A stretch of 64,000 nt of DNA, taken from the NCBI RefSeq assembly GCF_025024155.1, contig NW_026251757.1:62001-126000 (forward strand), given 5' to 3'. Below the pieces are notes generated by a model that was not told where the DNA came from, searched no databases, and worked only from the letters and a program-made list of their open reading frames with translations. Each line of letters begins with the position of its first letter. The stretch's first letter is position 1. The stretch comes from Gamsiella multidivaricata (lineage: Eukaryota > Mortierellomycota > Mortierellomycetes > Mortierellales > Mortierellaceae). Positions 11,301-22,049 of this stretch are shown here, in pieces. The translations under genes were made by a program, and so were the position numbers.

Positions 11301-13794
11301 TCTTCGGGCCGACACCTTGACGGAGCTGGTGAGTACCAAGACCTTGGTTGATAGTGCGACGTCAACGGACGACTTGCCTGTCACCAAGGCATCTACTTCG
11401 GAGTCGAGCATCAAGGCTACAGTGACATCTGCAATTCGAAATGGACTTCCTGCCAATATCATCACAAGAAGACTCGACGTGGAGACCAAGTCTATCAACT
11501 CCCTGGACTCCAACAACGTCACTACCCCCACCGTTAATAGTCTCGAAATCGCCTCTATTCGCCTCCCCGAGATACTGGATCAAGTTCATGAGATTGCTCA
11601 AGCCAAGCCTGTGGAGCCAGCATTCGTTGAGCCCTATGCTGCGGAGGAGTCTTTGGCGCCTGAGGAGGCCAAGGTCGTGAACAATCTTGAGCTCGAAATA
11701 ACCGAACCTGTGCCTCGATTCATGCTCTCGGACATCCCACTGGATGATGAGCGTCGCCACACCTGCGACATGAGTCAGGGTATGACTGACTCCTCATCCC
11801 AGGCGGTGCCCCCAGTACCCGCGATCCCCAAGGATATTGCTCGGTCAAGACCCAGCACTGTTGTCAAGAGTACAGAGATACAGGAGTTCAGAGTGTCCTT
11901 CGGCTCGGCATTTGGTGATGCTGGTGGATCTGCCACAGATACCGGACGCATTGAACCAATGTATTCTTCAGCCAGAGACGACGACGAGATGGTGAGCGAT
12001 CGCCAGCAATACCACAGCAACGACCAAATTGAAGGCGAAGGCGAGCAGCAAGCCAAGCTGTTGTCTCCTGGACGACCCGCCACAGGACCGCCATCCACTC
12101 TATTGGCCCGCGCAGCTGCACGAGCAAGCATGGTTCCTGAGCTCGACACTGAATCTTTCGGCAACAATGCCGCTTCTAACGGAACAAATTACAGTAACGA
12201 AGAAATCTCTTATTCCACCAGCATCGCTCATCCGGCATCACCACCATTGACATTCCCTCCACGGGCAGCGTCTATCCGGTCGGTTTCTATGCGTTCAGAG
12301 AAGCGCTTTGCCAGTTCTTCCCCACCACCACCTCACCCACGTCCTCCCATGTCTACTGGAGCTGCAGTGATCTCGGGAACGACACGAACCGCTTATACCT
12401 TCCAAAACAGCTCCAGTCAAGTACATGTCCCTCAGAGCCAACAGCTCAGCCAGCAATCGCAGTATCAACATATAACGGATTCATCCGGCGCCAGCATCGG
12501 CCGCTCCAGATACCGCCCATCGCCAAGTGGATCCGTTTCTAGCATGTCAACGGATTATGGTGCACCCCATCTTGATCGCCGTCTGTCTGTGAGCTCAAAC
12601 TACGATGGCGCATCCACCCCAACGGATCCTACTATGATCCAGCTCATTACGCAGACCATGATTGGAGACTACCTCTGGAAGTATACCCGTCGGCCAATGG
12701 CGAGCGTGATCAGCGAGAAGAGACATCGTAGATACTTTTGGGTCCACCCTTATACCAAGACCATGTACTGGAGTCTTAATAATCCAGCTGCAGATGGATC
12801 TCGCGAGCAGCGCGCCAAGAGTGGTATGTTATATTTTTAACGGGATATTTACTCGAGACGATGTGTACTATGATAGAGAGAATGTGTATACTGACATGCC
12901 TTACTTTTTTTTTGTGATGGTTGATAGCTTTGATCGTCAATGTATACCAGGTTACGGATGAGAACCCATCAGGCAACTCGGATTTGCCCAATGTCAGCTT
13001 GCTCGTCCAGACATCAAGCCGCAACCTGAAATTGACTGCGCCCACTCGTGAGAAGCACGACCACTGGTTTAAGGTACGTTATCCCTGGGGGGAGTTGTTG
13101 TTTTTGTAGTGAACCCTGCCTGGAACGAATCATCGCATGAAAGGTGTTATTCTTTTGCTAGATCTCAACTGACAATGTCAATCATCCCCTTTGCATTTCA
13201 ATTATCTAGTCCTTGGCATATCTTTTGTCCCGTCCCACGACACCCGGTGCCGACATTGCTACAGACAACCAAACGTGGTCAGAAGTCCAGGCTGCTCGTG
13301 GTGTGAACTCGGACACGTTGCTTACGATCAAGAACGAGAAGTCGGTTCGCAAGAAGAGCTCGTTCAACCGCCTCCAGAACATGTTTGGTCGATCCAAAGA
13401 TGTTTCTCCCTCGGGATCCCCGAGGTCTGCCAATGCCGTCACAGTCCCTGAATCTAGTCTGAACTCCGGGGTGTCTTCATTCTCCGCCAACCATAATGGT
13501 TCTTTTGGAGGAGTCAATACGAGTGATGGAGCCAACGCTGCCGATAGCATGACGATACTCGACAATGGTGGCGAGACAGGGAGCGTTGTGGACAGCGTGG
13601 TCGGGTACCCGAGTCATATGGTGAATGCGCAGAATGCAGTCGGGGGCTATGGCACCATGAACGGCGGACGGATTACGTCGCACGCGGATGAAGTGGACAG
13701 GGATGAGGACGATGACGAGGATGTGGAGCTACCGGAACATGTCCGTCAGTGCTGTGATGGAAAGCATGACATTGGAGCGCTGCACCACCACTAG
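8399..13794 (+). CDS. ApsA/Num1-like cortical anchor with Mcp5-type PH domain
   Basis: Five exons, 8399-8773, 9515-9848, 9965-12823, 12928-13073 and 13210-13794, encode 1432 residues. The N-terminus is helical and contains EGQNGILGLKGLIDAQL, which looks like the N-terminal block of Num1/ApsA proteins. Coiled coils follow at about residues 190-370 and 415-470, then a long Ser/Thr-rich disordered middle with repeats. A PH domain of the Mcp5/Num1 class spans about residues 1127-1250 and shows the class hallmark RRYFWVHPYTKTMYWS plus LTAPTREKHDHWFK; introns 3 and 4 split it. The tail is acidic. Known relatives bind PI(4,5)P2 at the cell cortex and anchor dynein and mitochondria to position nuclei. 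The second exon start is the least certain junction; an in-frame alternative lies at 9446. Confidence 0.85.
8774..9514 (+). other. Long first intron of the ApsA/Num1-like gene
   Basis: At 741 bp this is by far the longest intron in the window. The donor is GTAAGA. The chosen acceptor (TTACGCAG at 9514) has an upstream CTAAC branch-like site near 9467 and a pyrimidine-rich tract. Two other AGs look usable: 9445 (in frame, would add 23 residues) and 8958 after a long T-run (leads to an immediate stop). No independent gene is evident inside. Confidence 0.5.
10978..11112 (+). repeat. In-frame minisatellite coding (V/I)(G/E)TET repeats
   Basis: Within exon 3 of the ApsA/Num1-like gene a degenerate 15- to 45-bp unit is repeated, giving successive blocks such as KVGTETKVETETTSIA, KVETETTSIT and KIETETNSIA. 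The repeats stay in frame and encode charged, Thr-rich disordered sequence. Confidence 0.8.
11142..11385 (+). repeat. Three spaced (T/A)TSTDDLP repeats
   Basis: The encoded motif TTSTDDLP occurs at about 11146 and 11263 and ATSTDDLP at about 11356, each preceded by a D-x-(T/A)T or similar stretch. The units are about 95-115 bp apart and look like a larger duplicated module in the disordered middle of the protein. An acidic S-T-D-D core repeated three times could be a short binding or CK2-type phosphorylation motif (inference). Confidence 0.75.
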
Positions 13795-13852
13795 TATGCA
13801 TATTACGAACGACCTAGGCGAGATGGTAGCCCAGAAACCATAAAGCTAACAT

Positions 13853-13858
13853 AATAAA
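13853..13858 (+). terminator. Polyadenylation signal AATAAA (ApsA/Num1-like gene)
   Basis: AATAAA is found 59 bp after the stop codon. Confidence 0.5.
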
Positions 13859-13946
13859 AACGATAAAGCTTTTCCACCAGCATCCATATCCACGGGCCCC
13901 AAGCTTAGAATCGCAGCAGTCGAGTGACATTCACAATCTGAGACCG

Positions 13947-13975
13947 AAAAAAAAAAAAAAAAAAAAAAAAAAAAA
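13947..13975. repeat. Poly(A) homopolymer, 29 bp
   Basis: An uninterrupted run of A lies in the 357-bp spacer between the ApsA/Num1-like gene and the permease. In the spacer it may act as a nucleosome-free promoter element for the permease (inference). The rest of the spacer (13795-14151) has no gene. Confidence 0.8.
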
Positions 13976-14151
13976 CAAAACAAAAGAAACAGCTATTGCT
14001 TTCTCTCTTCCAACTTTCCTCCTGATTTATTTATACCCTTTATTGCCGCTCCATCTTCACTTAAACCAGGAAGAGACATCCTCAGCCATTCAGCTTTGTA
14101 TCTTGACCAACTACTCCTCGATCGAAGAAGCCAGTTGCTCATCTTCTCAGC

Positions 14152-16312
14152 ATGAACAAGGACACCATTTCCTCATCCGCACGTCGACCTAGTCGGGATA
14201 TGGTCCAAATGGACTCGTTTGCTTCGTCCTCGTCCACAACTTCATCCAAGGGTCACAAAAACATCGGCAGCAAAGACGACAGCGACATTGAAAGCGATGG
14301 CGGCAAGTATCATTCTGGCAAATCTCTCCATGACGACTCGGACTTGAGCAACGATGTCCATGGCGAGGTCGGCAAGGGACTCCAACGGAACCTGCAGGCT
14401 CGCCACTTGACCATGATCTCTCTTGGTAATTTAAACGTGCTCGCACAGCAACTTTTGTTTGTTTATTTCTGTGTCTGTGAGATGTGTTTTTTTTTGGAGT
14501 ACAAGGAAAAGGTTAACGCTGGACCCGCACTGTTTTTGAATAGGTGGCACAATCGGCACAGGATTGTTCTTGGCGTCAGGATCATCGATTGCGACGGCAG
14601 GGCCGGGATACTCGCAGATAGCGTACTCGTTGATCGGAACCATGGTGTTCTGCTTCATGTCCTCGTTAGGCGAGATGGCGACGTACCTGCCCATCACAGG
14701 GTCGATTAATGCCTATGGCACACGGTTCTTTGACCCAGCACTGGGGTTCATGCTGGGTAAGTGGCTCCCCTTTTCTGGGACCTCTGTCTCGTCGTTATCA
14801 GACCTGCCTTTTTTTTTTTCTTTCCTTTCCCCCCTTATTTTTCTGTGACCTGTCCTGTATAACGGGTTGGCCGTTAGAAACGAGCGGAGCTTTTGTTAGA
14901 AGGATTTCCTGGCGGACTTTATTTCGTCGTGATGATGGAAGTGTTTGATAGCGCACGTAGGGATTGGAGCCATGCTCAAGTCGATACAGGGCACTCACCA
15001 TATCTGTACACCGTCTCTGACTGTCGCAACGTTTCTAGGATGGGTTTACTGGTTCTCATGGTCCGTTACACTTGCAACTGAGCTCGTCGCATCATCTCTC
15101 ATCATTTCGTACTGGATCCCTCAGGAAAAATGTCCCGGCTGGGTCTGGGCGCTCGTCTTCATCACCATCCTCACCTCACTCAACATGACCTCCGTCCGTG
15201 CGTACGGCGAAACCGAATACTGGCTCAGTCTCATCAAAGTCCTTGCCGTCATCGTCTTCATCATCGTCGGCTTTGTCTATATTGGTGGAGCAATCGGGAC
15301 CCCAGTCCCTGGAGCACCCACGCCAGGACCACAAGTCTTTGACATGGATCCCTTCCACGGAGGTTTTGTGGCCCTATTTTCAATCTTCCTCAATGCCGGC
15401 TTCTCGTTCCAGGGCGCTGAGCTGGTCGGAATTGCTGCGGGAGAGACTAAGAATCCCCGGAAGAACGTGCCTAGGGCGATTAAGCAGGTCTTCTGGCGAA
15501 TCCTGATGTTCTATGTCCTCACCATCCTGATCATCGGTATGACCATCCCCTACAACGACCCGGATCTCGCGAACGCAGAAGGAGATATCCGCCAGTCGCC
15601 CTTCACACGCGTCTTTGTTCAGGCGGGAATCAGCATCGGTGGCGATATCATGAACGCCGTCATCTTAGTCGCCGTCTTGTCTGCTGGTAATTCTGGTCTC
15701 TATGCGTCCTCGCGTGCGCTGCACACGTTGTCCCAGGAGGGCAACGCTCCCAAGTTCTTTGGCTACATAAACCGCCACGGCGTCCCCGTATACTGTGTCC
15801 TCGCCACAGCCCTGATCGGCTGCTTGGCCTTCATTGTTTCGCTCCCACAGATCGGTCAGGGTCAGGCCTACAACTGGCTCTTGGCTTTGGCCTCGACCAC
15901 GGGCTTCATTGCCTGGTTGGGTATTGCGTTCTGCCATATTCGCTTCCGTATGGCCTACAAGGCTCAGGGTCGGTCGCTGCAGGATCTGCCCTTCGTCTCA
16001 AACCTGTACCCGTTCGGGCCAATCTACACGATCGTTGTATGTTTGGTCATTCTCTTTGGTCAGGGCTACACGGCCTTCCAACCCTTCAGCATCAAGATGT
16101 TTTTGTCTGCCTACGTGACCTTGCCCTTTGTCTTCATCCTATACTTTGGAAACAAGTTTTGGAGCAAGACCAAGATCCTGCGCCTTGTCGATGTTGATCT
16201 CGACACGGGACGGAGTTATGTGGAAATCAGCTCATCCGGCAAGAGAGAGGACAACGATGAGAACGAGGTGAAAAAGAGCTGGTTCCGTCGCACGCTGGGG
16301 CTCGTCTTTTAG
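14152..16312 (+). CDS. Amino-acid permease (YAT/APC family)
   Basis: Three exons, 14152-14425, 14544-14756 and 15039-16312, encode 586 residues. A Ser/Asp-rich cytosolic N-terminus of about 85 residues precedes TM1, which has the family signature GGTIGTGLFLASGSS, rebuilt exactly across intron 1. TM2-TM3 include SLGEMATYLPITGS and, across intron 2, GWVYWFSWSVTLATELVA. TM6 has FSFQGAELVGIAAGETKNP and TM8 SAGNSGLYASSRALHTL, both diagnostic of fungal amino-acid/H+ symporters such as Gap1, Lyp1 and Agp1. Twelve membrane spans are expected. It takes up amino acids across the plasma membrane; specificity cannot be read. Lys residues in the N- and C-terminal tails would suit arrestin/Rsp5-directed ubiquitination, as known in yeast. 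Confidence 0.95.
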
Positions 16313-16337
16313 TTTTTTAATACAAATAATGTTATGG

Positions 16338-16343
16338 AATAAA
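16338..16343 (+). terminator. Polyadenylation signal AATAAA (permease)
   Basis: AATAAA lies 26 bp after the permease stop, in the 173-bp spacer shared with the convergent RING gene. Confidence 0.5.
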
Positions 16344-16485
16344 ATATATATTTTTTGTAATGAGAAGCCCTTTTGCCGACCGAGACCGAAAATTCAGTCG
16401 GTCGGACTTTGCATCTCATTAATATTACCATCCGCACTATTTCCTTGCTATATACAAAGGGCAGTTGTCCAAAAGAGACATCCTG

Positions 16486-18245
16486 TCACCATTCAGCCAT
16501 CATGTCCGGAATATCATCCAGGATCCCTGCCAAATCCATCACCCTGTTTTGGATACCGCGTGTGTATCGATGCTGTATTAATGCTCCCCACGAGAATCCA
16601 AGTGGACCCAATGATGGTGCAGACGGAGGATAATTGGGGTTCACTGTCGATGAAGAGGAACTCTCGGTCAGCAAAGTGCCTGTTGTTGCCTCTATCCCAG
16701 ACCTGTTACCTGCGCTTGAATTCGAGGGCGAAGAAGGATTCTGTTGTGTTTCACTTGACAGTTCCTGCTGGTTCAGTCGCTCGAGTAACGCCCTGGCCTC
16801 GTGATCCGGATCCATGATGGCGACCACAAGAGCCCAGCAAACCATATAACAAATTGCTGCTCCGATCAGGCACGAGACCTTGGACCACATGGTTTCAACT
16901 TTGCCCAATACGAACGCTAATAAGCATAGGGCGACTGAGAATGGCATGGCGTAAAGCATCAACCATGTCGAGGTCTTTAAGCAGATCCCGTCCGGAGAGG
17001 TGCGGATAGTTCCTGCAGCTGGTCCATGTCCCAGGGTTGTTTCAAAGAGTGAGGGCATCATGGATAAGACGGTACCGCTGGTCGGATGTTCATGCAGGGT
17101 CGCTATAGACTGTGCCTGTTGCTGAAAGAGCCGCCGCTGATGGGCTGTCGAGGTGGATGTGGACATCATGATGGCGCGAGGGGGTCGCCCAGAGGCTGAG
17201 GGCTTGACGTCGTCCTCGGCGCCCATGTTCATGAATGGCTGATCCTTGTGGAGGTATCGACAGAGCGGACAGATCATTTCCTTGCCCATTGCAAATGCCA
17301 TCCTATCGCAGGAGGGAGAGGGCGGGAAAATTCATGGCTTTTAGTCAACAAAGATGCAGCTGATGACATAAATGCAACCCATGCGGACAGATAGGTCATT
17401 CATAAAGAATGGGTGACTTACGAGATGCAGGAGAGGTGGAACTCATGGCGACAGGCAAGAATGGCTTTGGCATGATGTCTTGACTTGATCCCCTCCAGAC
17501 AGATAGCGCAGCCCGGTTCCGTGCTCTCCATATCAATTTGGCCTTCTTTGGTGCTGATTACAGCCGGATTTTTGTGACTGGAATTTTCCTGGTTCGCGAC
17601 TAAAGAGTCCATGCTCGACAGAGCAGAAACTGACGACGACGGTGGTAACTGACTGCTGCTTTCGACTGGAATGTTAGTGCTGGTGCCCGTAACTATTGTT
17701 GCAAGTGGTGACGATGTCTGTACTCTGCTCGCGGAAGTTGTATTCAAGACGACGTGGTGATGAGCCGAGATTTCTTGGTCCAGTTCAGAATCTGCTCCGG
17801 ATTGCACACTAGAAGAACCAGCACCTCTAGACGCCTTGCTAGCAATCTCTGGGGACGACGGCGATCCAAGTGTTGCTGTTGATGACAGCGGCACTGATAC
17901 CGACGATGATTCGGGCAATAATCCCAAGGATGATCCTGATGTTTTGGTTGTTCGCGGATATGATGATGCAGACGATAGTACTGCTTCCTGCTCGATTGGC
18001 GCCGATATTGCAGTGTCAATAGTATCCGCTTCAGAGAGTCCTGGACTGGGGTTTGCCGTTGAATCTGCAACTATATCGGGGGCTTGCGAGGCAAACGAGG
18101 GGACCTGGAGCTCTGACTGCAATGGTGACGATAGATACGAGGAGACAGAGGAGGAAGAAAAGTTCGATTCAGGAGAGACAGGTGCTCCTCTCCGGGACCG
18201 AAACGAGGTGATATACGATGGGGATAGATAGTCGCCGACGTTCAT
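16486..18245 (-). CDS. RING-H2 protein with two C-terminal membrane segments
   Basis: Two exons on the minus strand, 18245-17422 and 17302-16486, encode 546 residues. The first ~240 residues are very rich in Ser/Thr/Pro and probably disordered. A RING-H2 domain lies at about residues 246-289: CAICLEG, then CRHEFHLSC, and after the intron CPLCR. The intron falls inside the RING. Two hydrophobic segments follow at about 387-407 and 415-437. The tail after these is again low-complexity. This is most simply an integral-membrane E3 ubiquitin ligase; RING-CH and RING-H2 membrane ligases act at the ER, Golgi or vacuole. An unusual point is that the RING precedes the membrane spans, leaving long disordered tails. 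No specific orthologue is recognised. Confidence 0.82.
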
Positions 18246-19441
18246 GCCTCACTGTCGGGGTCTGACGAGGTGTCCTGTGATTGTTTTTAAGATAGCTTGC
18301 TTGGCCGACGATCGATGGATAGAACGGAGCCGCAGGGCGAGGGCTTTGAGTGAAATAAACAAAGAGTGAGTAAGGAATGAGCTGGTGGCGGAATGAATGA
18401 AAAGAATGAATGAATGAATGAAGGAGTGGAAGAAGAGACGAGTGAGAAAAGAGTGGTGAGAGAAGGAGGGGGGCAATTGGGGCATATGGTGCACAGTGCG
18501 TTTTTAAAAGGGTCATTCATTAGCATTCATTACGATATGTGTCCCTCCGTCCATTCGGTTTCAACCGTGCTCAGGTTGCCAATCGCCTCACGCGCATTCT
18601 GCTCTTCAGCTGAAATTGAAGACAACCCGGACTCTTTGTTGTATCCACATCGCTTCGCGCTGGTCGGTCCCTCGATAGAAACAACTCCATCCTCCTCTTT
18701 CTGCTGCTTTGTCAATACCGCTTGCCTTCTCAGCACTTTTCCCGGTATTGTTTTGGTATATACATATCTACTTGTTCTACTTGTCAACGGACCTACTCCT
18801 CCCCTCCCCTTTATTCCACTCGAACTAGGGTGGTCATGAAGTATGCATGGTGTTTGTGGAGACCAAGTGTTAGACACAGCTCCATCCGTCGATCACCATC
18901 TGTCAGTCTGTCAGCAAACCAGCACGCGCCTCTTTCGCCTCTGGCGGCGAATAATGCGCCTGCTGTTTTATTGGCACACCTGCTGTTCTTCCCCCTATTC
19001 AGCAGCCGCGACCCAACTAATGCAGATTTGTATGGATTTGGCAGCATCAAGGTTACCTCGGGTCCCCCATGACATCAAAATAAAACCCAGATGTATTTGG
19101 GACGTAACCCAGCATGGGCGCAGCGCGAATTTTTATCAAACTTCGCTTGGCCAAGGGAAAAAAAAAAAAACGCCCCAAAGCTCTTGCTTCGGCAGAATGA
19201 ATGATCCAGCATATTATCAAGCGCGCACAACGTAAATTTTGAGTCAGCACATAAGCGCAGTTTAAGGCCACCACGTTTGTTGCTTGAGGGTCAAATGGCT
19301 CTGATTGAATAAAGACACTCGGCGCTGCCGGATCTCCAAAAGTGGACCCCGTTATATGACACGCACTTCAGAATGATAAATAGTGGTTTGAAATATACAT
19401 TAAATGCAAGTGTCTATCAACAACACAGGCAACAATGGTTG
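18246..19441. other. Intergenic region, no gene seen
   Basis: About 1.2 kb between the RING gene start and the TMEM41B-like stop. It contains the RING promoter with the GAAT array and a purine-rich stretch to about 18480, plus the 3' flank of the TMEM41B-like gene. Short open frames lack any family signal. Confidence 0.55.
18391..18424. repeat. GAAT tetranucleotide microsatellite
   Basis: Imperfect tandem GAAT/AATG units lie about 150 bp upstream of the RING gene start. On the minus strand this is a T/C-rich ATTC array in the probable 5' UTR or promoter. Confidence 0.8.
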
Positions 19442-21234
19442 CTACTGTGGGTGTTGTTGGTGCTGGTCCTGATATTGATGCGCTGTTCGCAAATAGGATG
19501 ATGATGACCTCCTCAAGAAGTGCTGGTTCTCTGGTGAGATGATCACTCCTGTTGGGTCCAGGGGTTCCAGGATGGGATCCCTCTCGCCCGCATCTACACC
19601 CGTGCCTCCTTCACCTTCCTCCTGTTGTGCCAGTAGCGCATCCACGTCGAGCCCGACCTTCCGGGCTTCATATCTTGCCAAGACCCATCGGATCAATACA
19701 GGCAGCGCAGCAAGCAACGCAACGGCGCCCAGCATGGCGATATTCTTGAGCGTAAAGATGTTCACTCCCGACGAATGATCCTCTACCAATTTTTCCAGCA
19801 CCAATCCTGCTTGCACATGGACCACTGAAGGTGCAGCCACGCCGATCAACGTCCCGAGGAAGAATTCTGGCCACAGAGGAACATTGAGATGTGGCGAACA
19901 AATGTTGACAAACCAATTCGGCGGGAATGGTGCGAGTCGGAGAAGAATGATATAGCTCAGCAGGTTGTTTCGATGTCTTTGAAGCTACACATGTTCACCC
20001 ATCAAATGAAAAAAAAAAGTGTTAGGGACCCTAGACACTGGTAATATTCGCAGCAAGAAACTGGAATTTTAAGGTTCAGGCAAGCGGCGTAAAATCGCTT
20101 GACAATGAACGCATCGCAGCCCCAAAAGATTATCAGACCTTTCTGCTGGACCCAGAGCGTATTTATGTTTCTGCACGCCTGTGGTCCGGATTCCTCAAGA
20201 CATGATCTCATCCTTACCTGAGTATTCCATTTCTCCATGCGGTCTCCAAACTTGCGTTTTACCAGCTTGGAGAAGAACAACCTCGAGAGCAGATAGCAAT
20301 TGGTCGCTCCCACGGCCGACGCCTAGGGTAATGATGCAAATACAGCCCATCATGTGTTAACAGCGACGAGCAGCAATAACAAATTTCCGCAAGATAATTT
20401 CAATTGCAAACGAGCAGATAGAACAGGAGTCAACTCACCAGGGACACCATGATCAATGCCACCCAGAACTTGAAGAGTGCTCCTCCCAATATACTGAGCC
20501 ACATACTTCCAGGGACAGAGAACGTCTGCAGGCTATATGTCGAGTGAGCAAAATAGGTTAGTACGACCACGAATATCGGAAATTATTTCTTGCGGCTCTG
20601 AGATTCACAAATCGTGTCATGAACAAGAGATGTGGTCACTGCGCTGCATTTCAACAAAGATAGCGTACTAGAGGTAGACGGTCAGAAAGCCGAACATGAC
20701 TCGGTAGTAATGCTTTTCCATGTACACAGTCAAAATCTTCCGCAAGGCCTCCAGGTCCTCCAGGGAATGTGGAAAGTGTAGGTCCTTTCTTTGCTCCCTA
20801 TTGAACAATGATAAAGATAGCATTACATCAGACCTACAATTTCAATAGCAGAGTAGATCAGCTCCACAATGCGAACAAAAAAAAAAAAAAAAAAAAATGC
20901 CGTACTCATCTACTCTTGGCAGGGTATATTGCAGGACTAGAATGAGGATGATGGTGCCAATAGCAAGGATCAAAAAGAACTTTCCCAAGCCTTGGAAGAA
21001 CTTCAAAATGGTCCGGTACCATGCTCTCCAGCCCGATACGCCCTTGGTTGTTATCTCTGTATTATTGTCATCGCTACTGCTGTCGACCTCATTATCAGCA
21101 TCCACTCTGGATTCTTGTGTGAGGCCTGTTGCTGCAATTGAGGCGTATGTTGGTGCGGTGCTGTGAGACCCTGAGGCATGCTGCTGCTGTGACCCTGACA
21201 GCAGTGGCTGTCTTTGTTCCTCCCGTTCGTCCAT
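19442..21234 (-). CDS. TMEM41B-like VTT/DedA-domain ER scramblase
   Basis: Five exons on minus, 21234-20906, 20797-20669, 20532-20439, 20322-20218 and 19984-19442, give 399 residues. After a ~75-residue polar N-terminus there is a first TM at about 85-103. The VTT domain follows, with LQTFSVPGSMWLSILGGALF, then SAVGATNCYLLSRLFF, and the strongly diagnostic FPPNWFVNICSPHLNVPLW and FFLGTLIGVAAPS. These match the TMEM41A/B branch better than the Tvp38/VMP1 branch. In animals TMEM41B is an ER phospholipid scramblase needed for autophagosome and lipid-droplet formation. I chose the ATG at 21234 (context CACCCATGG); an upstream in-frame ATG at 21432 would add 66 residues of unlikely composition. 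Confidence 0.9.
20877..20897. repeat. Poly(A) run inside an intron (poly-T on the sense strand)
   Basis: It sits 8 bp inside the first intron of the TMEM41B-like gene on the minus strand, right after the GTACGG donor. A U-rich stretch just downstream of a donor can help recruit TIA-1/Nam8-type splicing factors (established for yeast and animals; inference here). Confidence 0.6.
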
Positions 21235-22049
21235 GGGTGATGAGCGAGCGAATAAATGTAGGTGCTGTTTCCGACTCCTTGTCGCTGTTTTAGTTAGGTG
21301 ATGGTGAGTGAATGAGGACGAATGTAAGGAAGAAGGTAAGACAAAAAATGAGCGCGGGCTGGTTTTTTGTCTGCGCGTGTCTCGGTGACGCAGCCCCTGT
21401 GCACTTTCAAAAGAATTGCTGAGCGCCATCAAATTGAAGGGGAAATAAAAAGGCTGCGAGAGAAGGAGGAACCACTGCCGAGGTTCAATTCATTTTAGTG
21501 ACCATGCTAATCGGCCTTGGGCTACATCAATATGGCCTTGCAACGGCGACACTCTACATGGTTTAGCATTCAGGTGTCGCTATCTGCCTGGAGCTTGCGG
21601 TAATAGAGCATGCTGCAAAAAAAAAAAAAAAAAAAAAAAAAAAGGTAGCATGCGAAGGAGAATTATCAATCCAGTTTTACGGCAGTATGAAGGGTAGTCT
21701 GGCCTTATCCGCTGCCCTGGACGTGCTCTGCTGCAGCTTGCTTAGTTTTATTGCTCCTATTAGAGGACCTTACTTCTCGAGTCACTGGTTGGTCCCCTCC
21801 ACAAAGACGTTCGAACGCATCCCCAAGTCAGGTTAATTTTTTCTGAGACGAGGAACGTGGAGTAAAACATTTAAGGTTATCGCAGAGCGCGAAGTGCCAA
21901 ATACGAGACGAAGGAGTGAAAAGTGTGATTGCTTGCTTCATGCATCCTGGGCTCTTGAACGGTGCGATGGTGTATGTGAATTAGGGGTTATTTTAATTCC
22001 TGTACTGTAGCTTATAGTGTCTTTCTGGATTGTAATATGGATACGCCGG
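21235..22049. other. Intergenic region with 27-bp poly(A), no gene seen
   Basis: About 0.8 kb between the TMEM41B-like start and the Sel1 stop. A run of A occupies 21617-21643. It holds the promoter of the TMEM41B-like gene and the 3' end of the Sel1 gene. Confidence 0.55.

Noticed and set aside
10968..11531. Minus-strand Val/Ser-rich repeats
   Set aside because: They are the antisense reading of the in-frame repeats of the ApsA/Num1-like protein.
21235..21432. 66-residue N-terminal extension of the TMEM41B-like protein
   Set aside because: In frame, but composition is that of an untranslated leader, and the ATG at 21234 has the better context.
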